From Monilinia fructicola (taxonomy: Eukaryota > Ascomycota > Leotiomycetes > Helotiales > Sclerotiniaceae), in NCBI GenBank assembly GCA_008692225.1, contig VICG01000013.1:1426001-1490000 (forward strand): a stretch of 64,000 nt of DNA, written 5' to 3'. The notes below the pieces were generated by a model. The model saw only the letters and a list, made by a program, of their open reading frames with translations, searched no databases and was not told the origin of the DNA. The first letter of the stretch is position 1. The number at the start of each line of letters is the position of its first letter. A program made the translations under genes and the position numbers. Positions 12,496 through 25,100 of this stretch are shown here, piece after piece.

Positions 12496-14236
12496 ATGAC
12501 TCACAACCCAGTTTTAAATTTCTTCCCTGCAAGATATACAACACAAATGCAAAGAAAAGAAAGATTGATTCCATTGCAGAACGCACATCAATCAGAATAT
12601 AAAACGCAAATCCAAATCCAAAACTTAAATCAAAACACAACACAACACAACCCAACACACAACCCACCCTCCAACTCGATCCCTCACACTCCAAAGAACC
12701 AGCCCTCCCACCATCCACACGTCCCCACCGCGCCAATCCCAAGATGTGAGCACGAAAGCGGGTACGCGAGCGTGAGAAAGATGTCGTCGCGACGACGCGC
12801 AAGAGGGGTGGTCGTGGTGGGGAAGTGCGATGTGGTGATATCTTGACCAGCTGATGATGATGATGATGATGATGATGGTTCGGGAGATCGATGCCATGGT
12901 GAATCTGTGGAAGGGGATTGAGTATCGGTGGGAGCGGGGTTGCTGCTAACGAGGGGATTGGATTGCGGAGAGGGGTGAGAGAGCTGATGGGTGGGGGGAG
13001 CTGAGGGGAGGAGAGAATCTGGGGTGGGGAAGCAGGGAGTGATGTATCGCCTGCAGGGTTGCGGGGAGGGGGAGAGGTGTGCGATGTATGACTACTGGCC
13101 GTGGGGATTTCGTTTGTCGATATATGCTTCCGGGACTCTGTGTGGGAAATATGATATCCTTGTGCTATCTTCTCAGTTGATACTTTTGGTTGATATCCAT
13201 GGATACATATACAACAACTTTGCGATCCCTCTAGGTTTCACCTGCCATACTCTGCCTGATGTTTGCGAGCACGAGGGGAAGAGCCACGTGATGCACTCGA
13301 GATTGTCATGATAACCACACGCAGGATTAGGCTTTGGATTGACAGAGAGACCATCACTTGCAAGACGTGCGCGTGTATACTTGCTTACCATCGAAACCTA
13401 TCCAGATGACGAAAAGTGAGTAATCACGTGACATGCATGCGTTATGATCTCTTTTCCCAAGGCCTCCCCGTGCGAGTGCTGCATCTGAAGGGGAGATTGG
13501 TCTGGAGGAACTTGATATAGATCAGGAAGCCGAAGAGGGGAAAGGATGAAATACTATTGTGAGACTGTACATTCTCGCACCCAATGGAAACGCTGCCACT
13601 GAAGAATGGTGGCGGTGCTGTCGAGCGAATCATTGTTTGAGGGGAAGGTGCCGTAATCCTGTAACCTTGCGACTGTACGTATGGAGGTAGGTAGATACTA
13701 GATAGATACCTCCTAGTCTTACGGCAAATCTTGCAACGCATTGACTTCTAGAACATTGGAACGAAAGTTCCCCACTCCTCGACTGCTCAGCTCACGGAAT
13801 TACTTTTGACGGGATGATTTCTGAAGCCACAACCCCCATGAACTTTTAAAGGGGAGACGCCGTGATTTGAAGAAGAGCAAAAAAGCAAATCCTTTCGGAT
13901 ACTATGGAGGATGGGCTAGACAGAGGATTGAAGCAGATGAAATTTGAAATAGCATGAATGTAAGATAGGCTTTTTGAGTGAGCATTATGGGAATAACGAG
14001 GAAGATCCTACCATTGTCATTGTGCTATAGGGAATCAGAGTTAGGTGTATAGTTGAATCTTTTGTCAGCCTCATGCATCCATCTATGCATCCATCCATCC
14101 ATCGTTCATTGATTGATTGTAGGGGGTTCAAGGAGGGAATGATATTGTTCTTGTAGAAATTCTGACATTGCAAGAAAACCTTTAGAGAAAGTATATTTCA
14201 AGGAGCATGGATGATTAATCTTATCTTTTGGTTATT

Positions 14237-14335
14237 TCTTCATCATCATCATCTTCTTCTTCATCTTCTTCTTCTTCTTCTTCTTCTTCTTCTTCTCCAT
14301 CTTCTTCTTTTCTCTTCTTCTTCTTCTTCTTCTAC
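14237..14335. repeat. (CTT)n-rich pyrimidine tract
   Basis: Imperfect CTT/TCA trinucleotide repeats of about 100 bp with strand-asymmetric pyrimidine content. Confidence 0.9.
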
Positions 14336-15242
14336 TTTGTGTTTCGTGTTTGTTGAATGACTGAGACAAGAATATATTTTTGAGTTTCTCACAGATAAAT
14401 GTGGAGAAGGTCGTGAAGGGGTTGGTAAGAGGAGCGGAGAATCAATGGGAATTGATTATTGAAGGAAGAAGGATAAAAGATGTGCGATGATATCATATTG
14501 ACGCAGGGAGTGAAAAGGGCAGAAGATGATTGATTGCTTGAGATAAATGATTGATTGAGATTAATGATTAATGATTAAAGATTAATGATTGATGATTGAT
14601 GATTGATGATGAGATTTCTGGGTTCGTAAGCAAAGTTTGATTTGAGCAGCACGGCTGCCCTTCCTTTACTTTCACGTTTCATGCGATACGCGCGAATGAA
14701 GTACGAGTACGTATTTACCATGTGTTGAAGAGAAATGTTTAACTTGATGGAAAATCTTGTGTTGCATAGTTGCATAGTTGCATACTCCGTCCGTACGTAT
14801 ACACAACCTTGTGTCTGTCTGTCTATTCATGGACTGTGTTGATGAAAGGAATTGACCAATCAGAGAATTGGAAAGATAGGTTTTCGAGAGTAAAAGGTAT
14901 AAAAGTGGATGTAGGTACAATGCAACGTGTACGGAGTACTATGTATGTACATGTAAGCACAGTGCAGTCATCCATGGATGTATTTATCATATGGTTCGGT
15001 AGTTATAATCATCTCTACTCCGTACGGAGTATACAGCAAATATCCATGGATATGAGTAAAGTTTCCTTTTACTCGAAGGATTCTAGATGGGTAGGTAGGT
15101 ACTTACTATTTGCTAGAGGAAGAAGGAAGAAGGAAGAAGGAAGAAGAGTGAAACGATAATGAATGGGACGATAGGAATATATATATATATATACAGAGTA
15201 TATATATATATCCATGGATAGATATATACATATACATACATA
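14336..15242. other. Gene-free spacer between the CTT tract and the MITE-like element
   Basis: Short motif-free frames only. The right end becomes a TA/CATA-rich simple-sequence zone (about 15175-15240), into which the MITE-like element is inserted. Confidence 0.45.
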
Positions 15243-15424
15243 CTCAAGCGCGTTTTAAAAGAGGTATAAGCGAATACAAAACTTTAATATAATACAAATT
15301 TTTTATAACAAGTATACAAATACTAAATCTACAATATTTATAAATTCTATAAAACTATAGTAAGGTTTCGTTAAATAATTATAAGTTATAATTTTGCGTA
15401 TGCCTCTTTTGAAACCCGCTGGAG
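15243..15424. mobile_element. MITE-like element with ~29-bp terminal inverted repeats and TA duplications
   Basis: The left end CTCAAGCGCGTTTTAAAAG and the reverse complement of the right end CTCCAGCGGGTTTCAAAAG continue in parallel for about 29 bases, matching at 24. TA flanks both ends (15241-15242 and 15425-15426), as expected for a Tc1/mariner-type target-site duplication. The 182-bp interior is AT-rich and cannot code for a transposase. Three of the five terminal mismatches are C/T or A/C differences, compatible with C-to-T decay of the left end. The flanks are TATACATA microsatellite, so the TA duplication alone is weak evidence. The inverted repeats are the stronger signal. Confidence 0.65.
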
Positions 15425-16387
15425 TATACATATACATATACATATACACATGTTATCATACCCGTGGACATACGGAGCATATACATACGGAGTATATATA
15501 TATCAGTGCTTGATATTCCCAAGGTTAAACCATAAAACGGACAAACCGGCAACTTGATAAAAGATAAAGAATCCCTGGGCCATACATGGATGAAAGAGGT
15601 ACAGACTCCAGAGTAATCAATACTGTAACCACCAGATAGATAGATAATACTCGAGTAGATAGATAGGTTAAACAAGGTTTGTACCAGCTGGAGTGATGAA
15701 GAATACAGTACAGTATTAGTTCTTGGCCGTTCAATATAACCTCGAGAGGAAAATGGCCGGACGATTAATAAGGTTATCTATCCAAGGTTCAAAAGTTTAT
15801 GTGGAGAGGAGAGAGAGAGGAGGGAGGGAGAGGAGAGGAAAGGGGACGAGGATTGAGAATTTGAAGTCAAGGTCTAGAGCTGGAAAAGAGGTCGAAGATT
15901 ATATATAATAAGTACCTACCTAGGTAGGTAGCCCAATACGTATTACTAGGTAATAATCATCAGACTAGATACAAGTAGTACTCGAGTAATGATTTGTTTC
16001 TTTTTTTCTTCTTTTTCTCTCTCCCTCTCATCTCATCCTCGTATCCTCCCTCCTATCCTCCCTCCTCCTATCCTCTTTCCCCATTCACCTAATCTCTCTC
16101 TCCTTTCCAAGAATTCCTCCCTTCCCGAGGTTCTCTTTGTTCCCGTTTTCACTTAAGGTTAATCCCCCATTCATCCCCAGCCTCAGCCTTCAAACGCTAA
16201 GCCCGAAGTATCTTGCTACCGATGCTAAACCGTCAAAAAATCCATAGATCGAAATTCATATGACCATATCTCGTTTGGAGGCGGGAGGGAGAGAGAGGCG
16301 GTTGAATATCAAAGGGAGTGGGGGTTACTAGTTTGTTATATAGTAATAAGTGTGTAGGTGTATAGGTTGAGAGGTAGATAGATAGAA

Positions 16388-16512
16388 CAAGGAGAGCGAG
16401 TAGAAAGAGTGAAAAGAATAAAAAGAGTAAAAAGAGTAGTAAAAGAGTAAAAAGAGTAAAAAGAGTAAAAAGAGTAAAAAGAGTAGAAAGAGTAGAGAGA
16501 GTAAAGAAGGTA
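16388..16512. repeat. GAGTAAAAA nonamer array
   Basis: A purine-only tandem array of a 9-bp unit (AAAGAGTAA), about 12 copies including imperfect ones. Confidence 0.85.
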
Positions 16513-17101
16513 GAGAGTACAATTCTAATCAATACTGATTGACTGACTACCTGGGTTATCTAGTACCTAATAGTAGATATTATACATATAGAATTACATA
16601 CATTCCTGTCGCTCTCTCCTTGTACAACTCGTTTCGCTTGACTTTCTTCTTTTATGAATCAAATACTATGAATAATTATATATTAAGTAAAACGGACTTT
16701 TCTTCTCCTCTCTTAATTGTGAATAGCTATCAAAAGGTAGGAGGTATCATTCGAATACGAACATCGACCCATTCATTCCAAGTACTAAGTAAATAGATAT
16801 CGTATCGTATTTAAGCAGCAATGATTATCTATTTAGTATTCCAAGGTTTAAATAGTAGAACTTAGTAAATAGAGATAGATCCGTAGATACTTATATATTC
16901 GAATGCTGTTTGTTTATATTTTTATTAATTATTTTACATAAAGTCTAATTAAATATAAATAATAATAGATAACTTTTATATTTATTTATATTTATTATTC
17001 TTATAATCTTAGTATTAGTAAATGTAATAATAATAATTATATATAATTTATAATTAGAAGTAGTTGTAATAATAATTTAATCTTTTTCTTTATATAGAGA
17101 G

Positions 17102-17248
17102 AAATATATATATCTTATATATCTTATATATCTTTATATATCTTATATATCTTATATATCTTATATATCTTATATATCTTATATATCTTATATATCTTAT
17201 ATATCTTATATATCTTATATATCTTATATATCTTATATATCTTTATAT
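17102..17248. repeat. TATATCTTAT decamer array
   Basis: About 14 tandem copies of a 10-bp unit, one carrying an extra T. It ends about 490 bp upstream of the kinase start. Confidence 0.9.
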
Positions 17249-17735
17249 GAGATCAATAACCTCATATTCAACTACAACTGCGCCACTCCACTTACAAACT
17301 GTTTGATCCCCTTCAAGTCATTTTCTCCGACAAAACACAAAATTGATTATCAACCAACCCATCATCAACCCATCAACCCATCAACCCATCGATTGAAACC
17401 ATCACCGCATCAACTCTCCAACCCTTCAACTCTCCAACTCTCCAACTCTCCAACTCTTCAATCCATCAATCCATCAATTCGTCTCTTATAATTCTAACCC
17501 ACAATCTGATATTCTGAGCACGGTCCAATCTAAGCGGACAACAACCACCGACAACCACCGATCTCATTCTTCCTTTAAACTACACACAAACATTACATTT
17601 CCAAGGTTCCTATCTATCTCTCCTGTTTTGGAGAATTGATATCAACACTTCAACAAACCCTTTTCCATTCTCTTTCAACATCGACATATATGTTCGAGTT
17701 GCAGCTCTCGTGAAAGCTGTATATCTGATTCATTT

Positions 17736-19822
17736 ATGACTCAGTTATTTCACAGCTCATCCCCGAATTCTCTTGCTGCCAACAACGAGAAGCGGAATTT
17801 GTCCGGTTCCTCGATGTCGTCGAATAAGCATTCCAATGGCCATAGTCCATTTCCTCAGAAGTTGAAGAATTTCTTTCGCATAAATAGTTCGGCAAATCAT
17901 GGCGAGAAGAGTGAAAAGAATGATCCCTCCTTGAAATCGGAAAGTAAATCATCGTTTCGACAATCCAAATTCTTTCCTGGTGGAGGACGAAATCGATCGA
18001 CAACGATAGCAAGTGAGGGCAATGCATTAGATGATGGTATGAGTCCAACAGCACATGCGAATCCATACTTTGCACATCAAGGCCCTCCTGCACTTCGACA
18101 TCACGATGATGCGTCGATACCTCCAAGTCCCCCGATACCCCAAGTTTCAAAGTCGATACGGTCCCGGGTGTAAATGACCAAGCTACGGCGGCAGGAAAGG
18201 AAGAATTGGCACGAAAGTTGAGAAGAGTTGCGAGTGCTCCCAATGCACAAGGCCTATTTTCAAGTAAAGGTGATGCTGATCGACCGGCTACTGCTGAGCT
18301 TGGAAAGGAACCTTTGGTGCACAATGCCAGCACTACCATGTTGAGTATGGTTGATGGCGATGATGGAAATGATGCTCTCGGTGCAGCTGTCGAAGACGAC
18401 TTGGCACCCTTGCAACCCCCGAATCTACGAAACAATCCCGCCTTCCGGAGGACGTTATAGCTCGAATTCGATAAAAGTACGCGATGTGGAGGTTGGGCCG
18501 GGGAGTTTCGACAAGATCAAGTTGATTGGCAAGGGAGATGTTGGAAAGGTATACTTGGTGAGAGAGAAGAAGAGCAGCAGGCTATATGCGATGAAAGGTA
18601 TGCAACATTACGATAAGGACTGTGTGCTGGCTAATTTTCTTTTCAGTCTTGAGCAAACAAGAAATGATCAAGAGAAACAAGATCAAAGAGGCATTGGCAG
18701 AACAGGAAATTTTGGCTACCAGCAATCATCCATTTATTGTCACCTTTATATCACTCCTTTCAATCCGAAGACCATCTATACTTATGTATGGAATATTGCA
18801 GTGGTGGGGAATTCTTTCGAGCTCTACAAACTCGACCAGGAAAATGTATATACCAGAAGATGATGCTAGATTCTATGCCGCCGAGGTCACTGCTGCATTA
18901 GAGTACCTACATTTGATGGGTTTCATCTATCGAGATTTGAAGCCTGAGAGTATGTTACCTTCAATTCTGGTGTGTGTGGATGCTAATGACTTTAGACATT
19001 TTACTTCATCAATCTGGGCACATAATGTTATCGGACTTTGATCTCTCGAAACAATCTGCCCCTGGTGGAAAGCCAACGATGATTCTCGGCAGGAACGGTA
19101 CAAACGTAAACTCATTACCAACAATAGATACGAAGTCATGTATCGCAAATTTCAGAACGAATTCTTTCGTCGGGACTGAAGAGTATATTGCGCCCGAAGT
19201 CATTAAGGGTTGCGGACACACAAGTGCAGTTGATTGTGTGGACGTTGGGAATCTTGATTTATGAGATGCTATTCGGCACAACTCCTTTCAAAGGAAAGAA
19301 TCGAAATGCTACGTTTGCAAATATTTTGAGAGATGATGTTCCTTTCCCGGAACATTCCGCTCCCCAAATTTCAAAGTAGGTTCCTCTTGACATGTTAATC
19401 TTTCTAGGTATTGACATCTTCTAGTCTTTGCAAGTCAGTAATTCGAAAACTCTTAATCAAGGACGAAAATCGACGATTGGGGGCTCGAGCAGGAGCTTCT
19501 GATGTCAAAACTCATCCCTTCTTCCGCACAACCCAATGGGCACTTATTAGACACATGAAACCTCCTATGATTCCCCACCAAGGTCGCGGTGTTGATACAG
19601 TCAACTTCAGAAACGTCAAAGAAAGTGAGAGTGTTTGATATTAGTGGATCAAGAACCTTGGCATCAAGTAAAGGCGTCCCGCTCGATTCGGGTCTGGCAA
19701 CACCAGGTGCTGAACTTGAGATTGATCCATTTGAAGAATTCAACAGTGTTACACTGCACCACGATGGGGATGACCAACATCAACACGTGGATCAACATAA
19801 TGGAAGATATGACGGTAGGTGA
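17736..19822 (+). pseudogene. nrc-2: NRC-2/Fpk1-type AGC protein kinase, reading frame broken by several indels
   Basis: The homologue family (Neurospora NRC-2, yeast Fpk1/Kin82) are Ser/Thr kinases controlling flippases and polar growth. The N-terminal ~200 residues are a Ser-rich tail. The kinase domain follows, with the glycine loop IGKGDVGKV, the lysine in YAMK, catalytic YRDLKPEN, DFD in place of DFG (characteristic of this subfamily), [10 protein letters not shown], and the AGC tail with GARAGASDVKTHPFF. Introns are 18598-18646, 18950-18995 and 19376-19424. The frame breaks at a C run (18129-18133, one base short), at 18455 (extra T), in 18742-18753 (net +1), in 18845-18854 (extra TA), at ~19237 (extra base in the conserved DWWTLG) and at ~19634 (extra T). 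Every catalytic residue survives. The intact protein would be about 645 residues. Either this is a very recent pseudogene or the consensus sequence is poor here. Confidence 0.85.
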
Positions 19823-22144
19823 TTGTAAAGTTGGCAATTGCTTTACGGGAGAAGAATATTTACCGTCTTCTTATATGATGGAGGTTTCAGCAATCATTTG
19901 GATTCTCGATGGGGAAATTGACCTCTCGCGAGCATATTTCCATATACCATTTGAAAAACTGGGTGATTTCAATACATTGTTTGCGTTTGAACTTCGGTGA
20001 GAAGACAAGTGCTTTTATGAAAGACACAGAACAAGATTAACACGTCATACATTTACCTTTTTCTGTTTGTAAATACTGAAACGGGGAGAAGGGAGCAGAA
20101 ATAACAGGCCATGGGTTTGGAATTTGGAATTTTGAGGTAAAGGGAAAAGAGTTTGAGAATTTGTCTTGTTTGTTCCGACTGTCCTCCATATGGACTCTGT
20201 TTATTAGTAAAGATTTGGGTTCATTACGGGATATGGTGCGTACAGGGCAAGAGATTGGCGTTTTTGCAGCTCTCTTTGTTTTTTGCTACTATTATGACTG
20301 GGAAAGATGAGATATAGGAGATGAGTGGTGGGTGGTGCGGGATGAGTGATGGGAACAGAGGGCAAAGGGAGATGACGGATTGGTTGATAGGTCAATAGGT
20401 TGATAGGAATTCTACATCTTCTGCTACGAAGGGGGTCGATTCAACCAGCCAGCTGTTTGTATCATGAAGACTGAATGAGAGACTGACTCACCTCACCCCT
20501 CACCCCAAATCTCGACCGTTGAATCTGGCTACATATGGGCAGCATCACGTGCTGCGCATTCTCATCTCGAACCCGCACACTGGAGAGCACCTCCGGGGCA
20601 AACTGTCGCTTGGAAGGTAAGAAAGAAGGAGTGTGGGGTGCGTCCCACGTGCAGACCTAGGTAGATAGGTAGATAGGTAGATGCCCTTTTGGTCTTTCTT
20701 TGCCTGGGTTGTCTGGGTTGTCTGGGTTGCTACTGGCTGGTTGACTGATCTAGTATCTAGTATCTACCTACCTAGTTGCTTGATTGGTTGCTTAGTAATT
20801 GGTGGATGGGATTTTTGGGTAGCTGGTGGTAGGTAGGTGGTGGTAGGTAGGTGGTAGGTAGGTAAGTGGTAGGTAGGTGGTAGGTAGGTGGTAGGTAGGT
20901 GGTAGGTAGGTGGTAGGTAGGTGGTAGATAAGTGGTAGGTAGGTAGTAGGTAGGTGTTAGGTAGATGGTAGGTAGGTGGTAGGTAGGTGGTAAGTAGGTG
21001 TTAGGTAGATGGTAGGTAGGTGGTAGGTAGGTGGTAGGTAGGTGGTAGGTAGGTGGTAGGTAGGTAGCTGGTGGTAGTTAGCTATTTTGTGGAAATTTCC
21101 ATTCTTTCTTTATATTCGTTTGATTTGATTTGATTTGATTTGAATTTTTTTTTGATGTGTGGTGTTATTTTTGGGGGAGGAGGGAGGTGAGGGGGTTGTT
21201 TATTTTCCGTGGGTTGCGTGTTTCGTTTTTGCTATTTCTTTTTGTTCTTTTCTCTTTTTATGATGTGGTCGATGGGGTGTTCAGGTGAGGTGAGGTTAGA
21301 TGAGGTATTGGCAGCGGAAGATGGTGTTGATTGGTGCCGGGAGAATAGGCAGTTCTGCTGTGCTTAGTTGGTGGAGGGTAATGTGGAAGATTTGCTGTTG
21401 TGTTGGTGGTTGTAGGTTGGAGTTTCTTTTTGTGGGGGGCTGTGTGTGGTGTAGAGATGGCGAAGAGGGATGAGGGTTGAGAGGTTTGGACTGGGGGATG
21501 GTGATTTTTCTTTACTTGCCTTTGGCCTCTGGGGCTGGTGGATTTGGTTTGGACCTACTTTTGTCCGTGGATTCAAGGAGTTTTTCTACTTGTGGATTAT
21601 GGGTAGGTGGCTGAGTTTGGCGGAGGAATATGTTGTGTTTCTTTATGTTGGGAGTTTGGGGAGAGCGGGGGGGAGGGGCGAGGGGTTGCCGTGGATTTGT
21701 GATTTTTGAGGTGTTATCGTTCGTGGATTAGGTGTTTTTTTGTGACCATATGTGACAGGCTGCTCGGAAAAATCTGTTGTGTTTCTTGCAATCCTTTGAC
21801 TTGTCCAGATAACTCGTAGGAAAGAAAAACATTCATCGCCGCACCGCATCTTTGGATGTCAATAGCCAAGTCGAGGCGTACAAGCGCTTTGAGATGTGAT
21901 TTACTTGGTGCGTTTTGCGGTCGGTGAGAGGTTTGGGATGATGTGGTGTCTTGGTGCTGTGCATGTGGTGGAAGCTGGGGATGCAGGGAGCCGGTGGGTG
22001 TGAGGGGTGTGGATGGCGATGTGGTACGGGAAGCCTTACTCAATTACTTCCACTTTCCTATCCGAAGTTCTCATTTCAGAGAAACAACTTTATGGTTTGC
22101 TGTCTCTTTCTGACTCCTTGTTGAAATCACAGGAAACAGCAGGT
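19823..22144. other. Intergenic DNA between kinase and NLR-like gene
   Basis: Contains the GGTAGGTAGGT minisatellite and a strongly G/T-rich zone (21.1-22.0 kb) whose open frames are low-complexity. I see no gene. The last few hundred bases should contain the promoter of the NACHT-ankyrin gene. An in-frame upstream ATG at 22007 would add 46 residues to that protein but is not preferred. Confidence 0.5.
20816..21075. repeat. GGTAGGTAGGT minisatellite
   Basis: About 22 imperfect copies of an 11-12 bp unit (GTGGTAGGTAG), with variants GTGGTAGATAA and GTGTTAGGTAGAT shared by several copies. This suggests multi-unit duplication during expansion. It lies about 1 kb downstream of the kinase gene. 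Confidence 0.9.
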
Positions 22145-25100
22145 ATGCCTATCGCCGAACATTTCAAACGGGGATTTAAATCAATCAAAGGAAGCTTTGT
22201 TGATCGCTCTGGACACCTTGAAGAACACCCTCGAGCTGTAGCGAGCCTTATTGCAACGATTCCTGTAATATTGCCGGTCGAGAATGGTGATAGATCTGGA
22301 TTGCAGGATGTTAAAGAAGCGGCTAGAAAACAAGGACAAATATCCGACGATGGTCAAGCTGGCTCCTCAATAGCATCTTTGACTACAAAGTCAGAACACT
22401 CACACCTCTCATCCGAGAACAACTTCTGGTTCCAAGCTTCAGAAAGGCTCAAGTCCGATGACCCGGTATTGGTAAGTAAAGTCATTGTTCCACTCTATAC
22501 AGAACAGTAATTCTTGGAGCTGACTTCGATACCTTTAACTAGTATCAACAATACTCGCGTATAATACAACAGGAAGGAGGCAAGAGCGATGAAAATAGTA
22601 TTGAAGAGATTTCAATATCGTTGGCGAAAACAGCAACTCTACTTGAAGTGTGTGAAAATAGTCTCAAAGCGATGAATTCTCCAAGTGGCAGAGCGGATAA
22701 AGTCCTTGAGAAGACAATCAAGATTGTAGGGCTAGCTAAAGACTTTGTGGGATCAATCGTCAGTGTCGAACCACACGCAGCGGTGGCTTGGGCTGGGGTC
22801 TGTCTTTTTCTTCCGGTGCGCTCGTCAAACCTGATTTCTAACGGTTCTCGTGCTTTCCTTCGTGGCTTTTAGTACCGGTAGACTGCTAAAATAGGCTTAG
22901 CTTCTCCTCAATCCTACACAGCAAGACGAAGCTTGTCTTAAAGGGCTTGAGAGCCTACCCTTCCTCATACATAAATACAGCCTTGTGGAGAGTATTTGTG
23001 CAACTAAACCCTCAAATTCTATTTTGGACAATACGCAAAGTGTGCTATCTAACGGAATCATAGATTTGTATACCAAAATACTGAAATTTCAAGCTGAGGT
23101 TGTTTGCCAACTGGGTCGTTCAAAGGTCGGAGCTTATTTCCGCAAAGTATTTAAAACAGAGCAGTGGGAAATGATGCACCAGGAAGTTTTGTGCAAGGAA
23201 GAACAGTGCTGGAGCCTAGCACAGGCGATTGACAATGATCGCTGTAGTAAATTTACAGAAGAACTTGCTATGAAGTTGACAGAGCTGTACGATATTGGGT
23301 AAGTTAGTGAGTTCCGTTTTGATATCTTCGGTGCGCTCATAGACACTTAGTTACGAACTTCTCGAGGCAACAAAAGAGACTCGACAAGCGGTCAATAAAC
23401 TTGAACGTACGTTTGAGCAACACGAAAGGAGTAAAGAGGAGACAGAATGCCTACAAGTCTTTCGTTCAGCCAACCTTTATGAGTTACAACAAAGGCGTAA
23501 TCCAGATCGAGTTCCAGGAACTTGTGAATGGTTATTGAAATCACACCAGTTTACTGACTGGAGAGACAAAAAAAGAACAGGTTTGCTTTGGATCTCAGCG
23601 GATCCGGGCTGTGGAAAGTCGGTCCTATCCAAAGCCTTGTATCAAGAAAGGCTAGTGAGTCATTCTCCCGACACTGTCATATGTTATTTCTTTTTCAAGG
23701 ACTTGTCTCCAGAGCAATGCAGTGTTACCAAAGCAGTCGCAGCTTTACTTCATCAGATATTCTTAGCCAAAGGTTCTCTCTTGAAGTATGCCATGGCCAA
23801 GTGGAAGACCAATGGTAGCGAGCTCTGTAACCTGCATGATAGTATGTGGGATATCTTAGAAGACATCGCTGCCGACAAGAATGCCGGAGATATTGTTTGC
23901 ATAATCGATGCATTTGATGAGTGCGAGTCCAAACATGGTATCGGGCACTTGTTCATCGAAAGAATGCATAAGCTTGTGCTCAAACCAGAATGCTATGTGA
24001 AGTTTGTGGTGACAAGCCGTCCTTACATTCAAATAGAAAGAATGTTCAAAAAGCTAGATCATGAATTTCCTGTAATTCATATGGCAGGGGAAATGGAATC
24101 CGAAAACATCTCGCAGGAAATCAACCTCGTCATTAAGCATGAGGTTTCGCGGCTGGAAGTGGACGAGACTGTTAAAGGCCATATCGAGAACCGTCTACAA
24201 GAAATGAAACATAGGACTTATCTTTGGCTATACCTAATCATGGACGTCATCAGACAGAGAATTGAGAGTAGCGGGAATGCCCGTAAGATAGATGAAAGCT
24301 TGCAAACACTACCAGAGACTGTGGAGAAGGTGTAAGTTGAATGATTATGTTGGCAGATGATGTTCAACAACACGTCCTCTGTAGCTATGGGATAATACTA
24401 ATCGAACTCTATCTTAGATACGAAGAGATCTTAAACAAGAGTCCCTACAGATCAGAGACTGAAAAACTACTTCACATTATTGTTGGTGCAGAGCGTCCAT
24501 TAAGCACGGATGAAATAAACGTCGCCATGAACATTGAACTGCGTTATGATGGCACCCAGGGGTTCAATGATATCCCATTGGAAAAGAGAGAACTCTATCC
24601 AGGCATGCTTCGTAATCTCTGCGGGTTGTTTGTACAAATCGTGGATTCGAAGGTGTACCTTATACACCAGACAGCGAAAGAATTTCTGGTTGCGACTGGT
24701 TCAGACCCTAAAATGCCTGACACTTGGAGACATTGTCTTGAGCCGGAAGAAACGCAAAAATTCTTGGCTCAAGTTTGCATCTCCTATTTATATCTAAAGG
24801 ATTTCAATACTTGGGAAACTTTTTGTGGCAGTCCTTATGACAGGAGCATTCTCAAAATTATCTACATGCCCAAAAAAAGAGAGCTTTCTACACTGCTAGA
24901 ATATTCGGCGACTAATTGGGTGACCCACTATAGGTGCGTTTCGGGAATCTTCAATCAAGATAATATCATCCATTTGTGTTCCAGCTCTGTCCGACGCACA
25001 ACATGGCTTCGTATAAATAGAAGGCTTTTCCGCGGCTATAATCGTTTCCCGTTTAAAGCGGAGACTCACCTGGCGGGTCCTTTACTGGAAGACCTGACAC

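Larger units (their letters stand above)
15425..17735. other. Gene-free AT-rich region upstream of the kinase
   Basis: It holds pyrimidine-rich DNA (15.99-16.15 kb), the GAGTAAAAA array, a very AT-rich block (16.9-17.25 kb) and, just before the kinase, a CAACCCATCAAC/CAACTCTCC-rich pyrimidine leader (17.34-17.5 kb) that is probably the 5' leader or promoter of the kinase gene. No coding region is supported. Confidence 0.5.
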
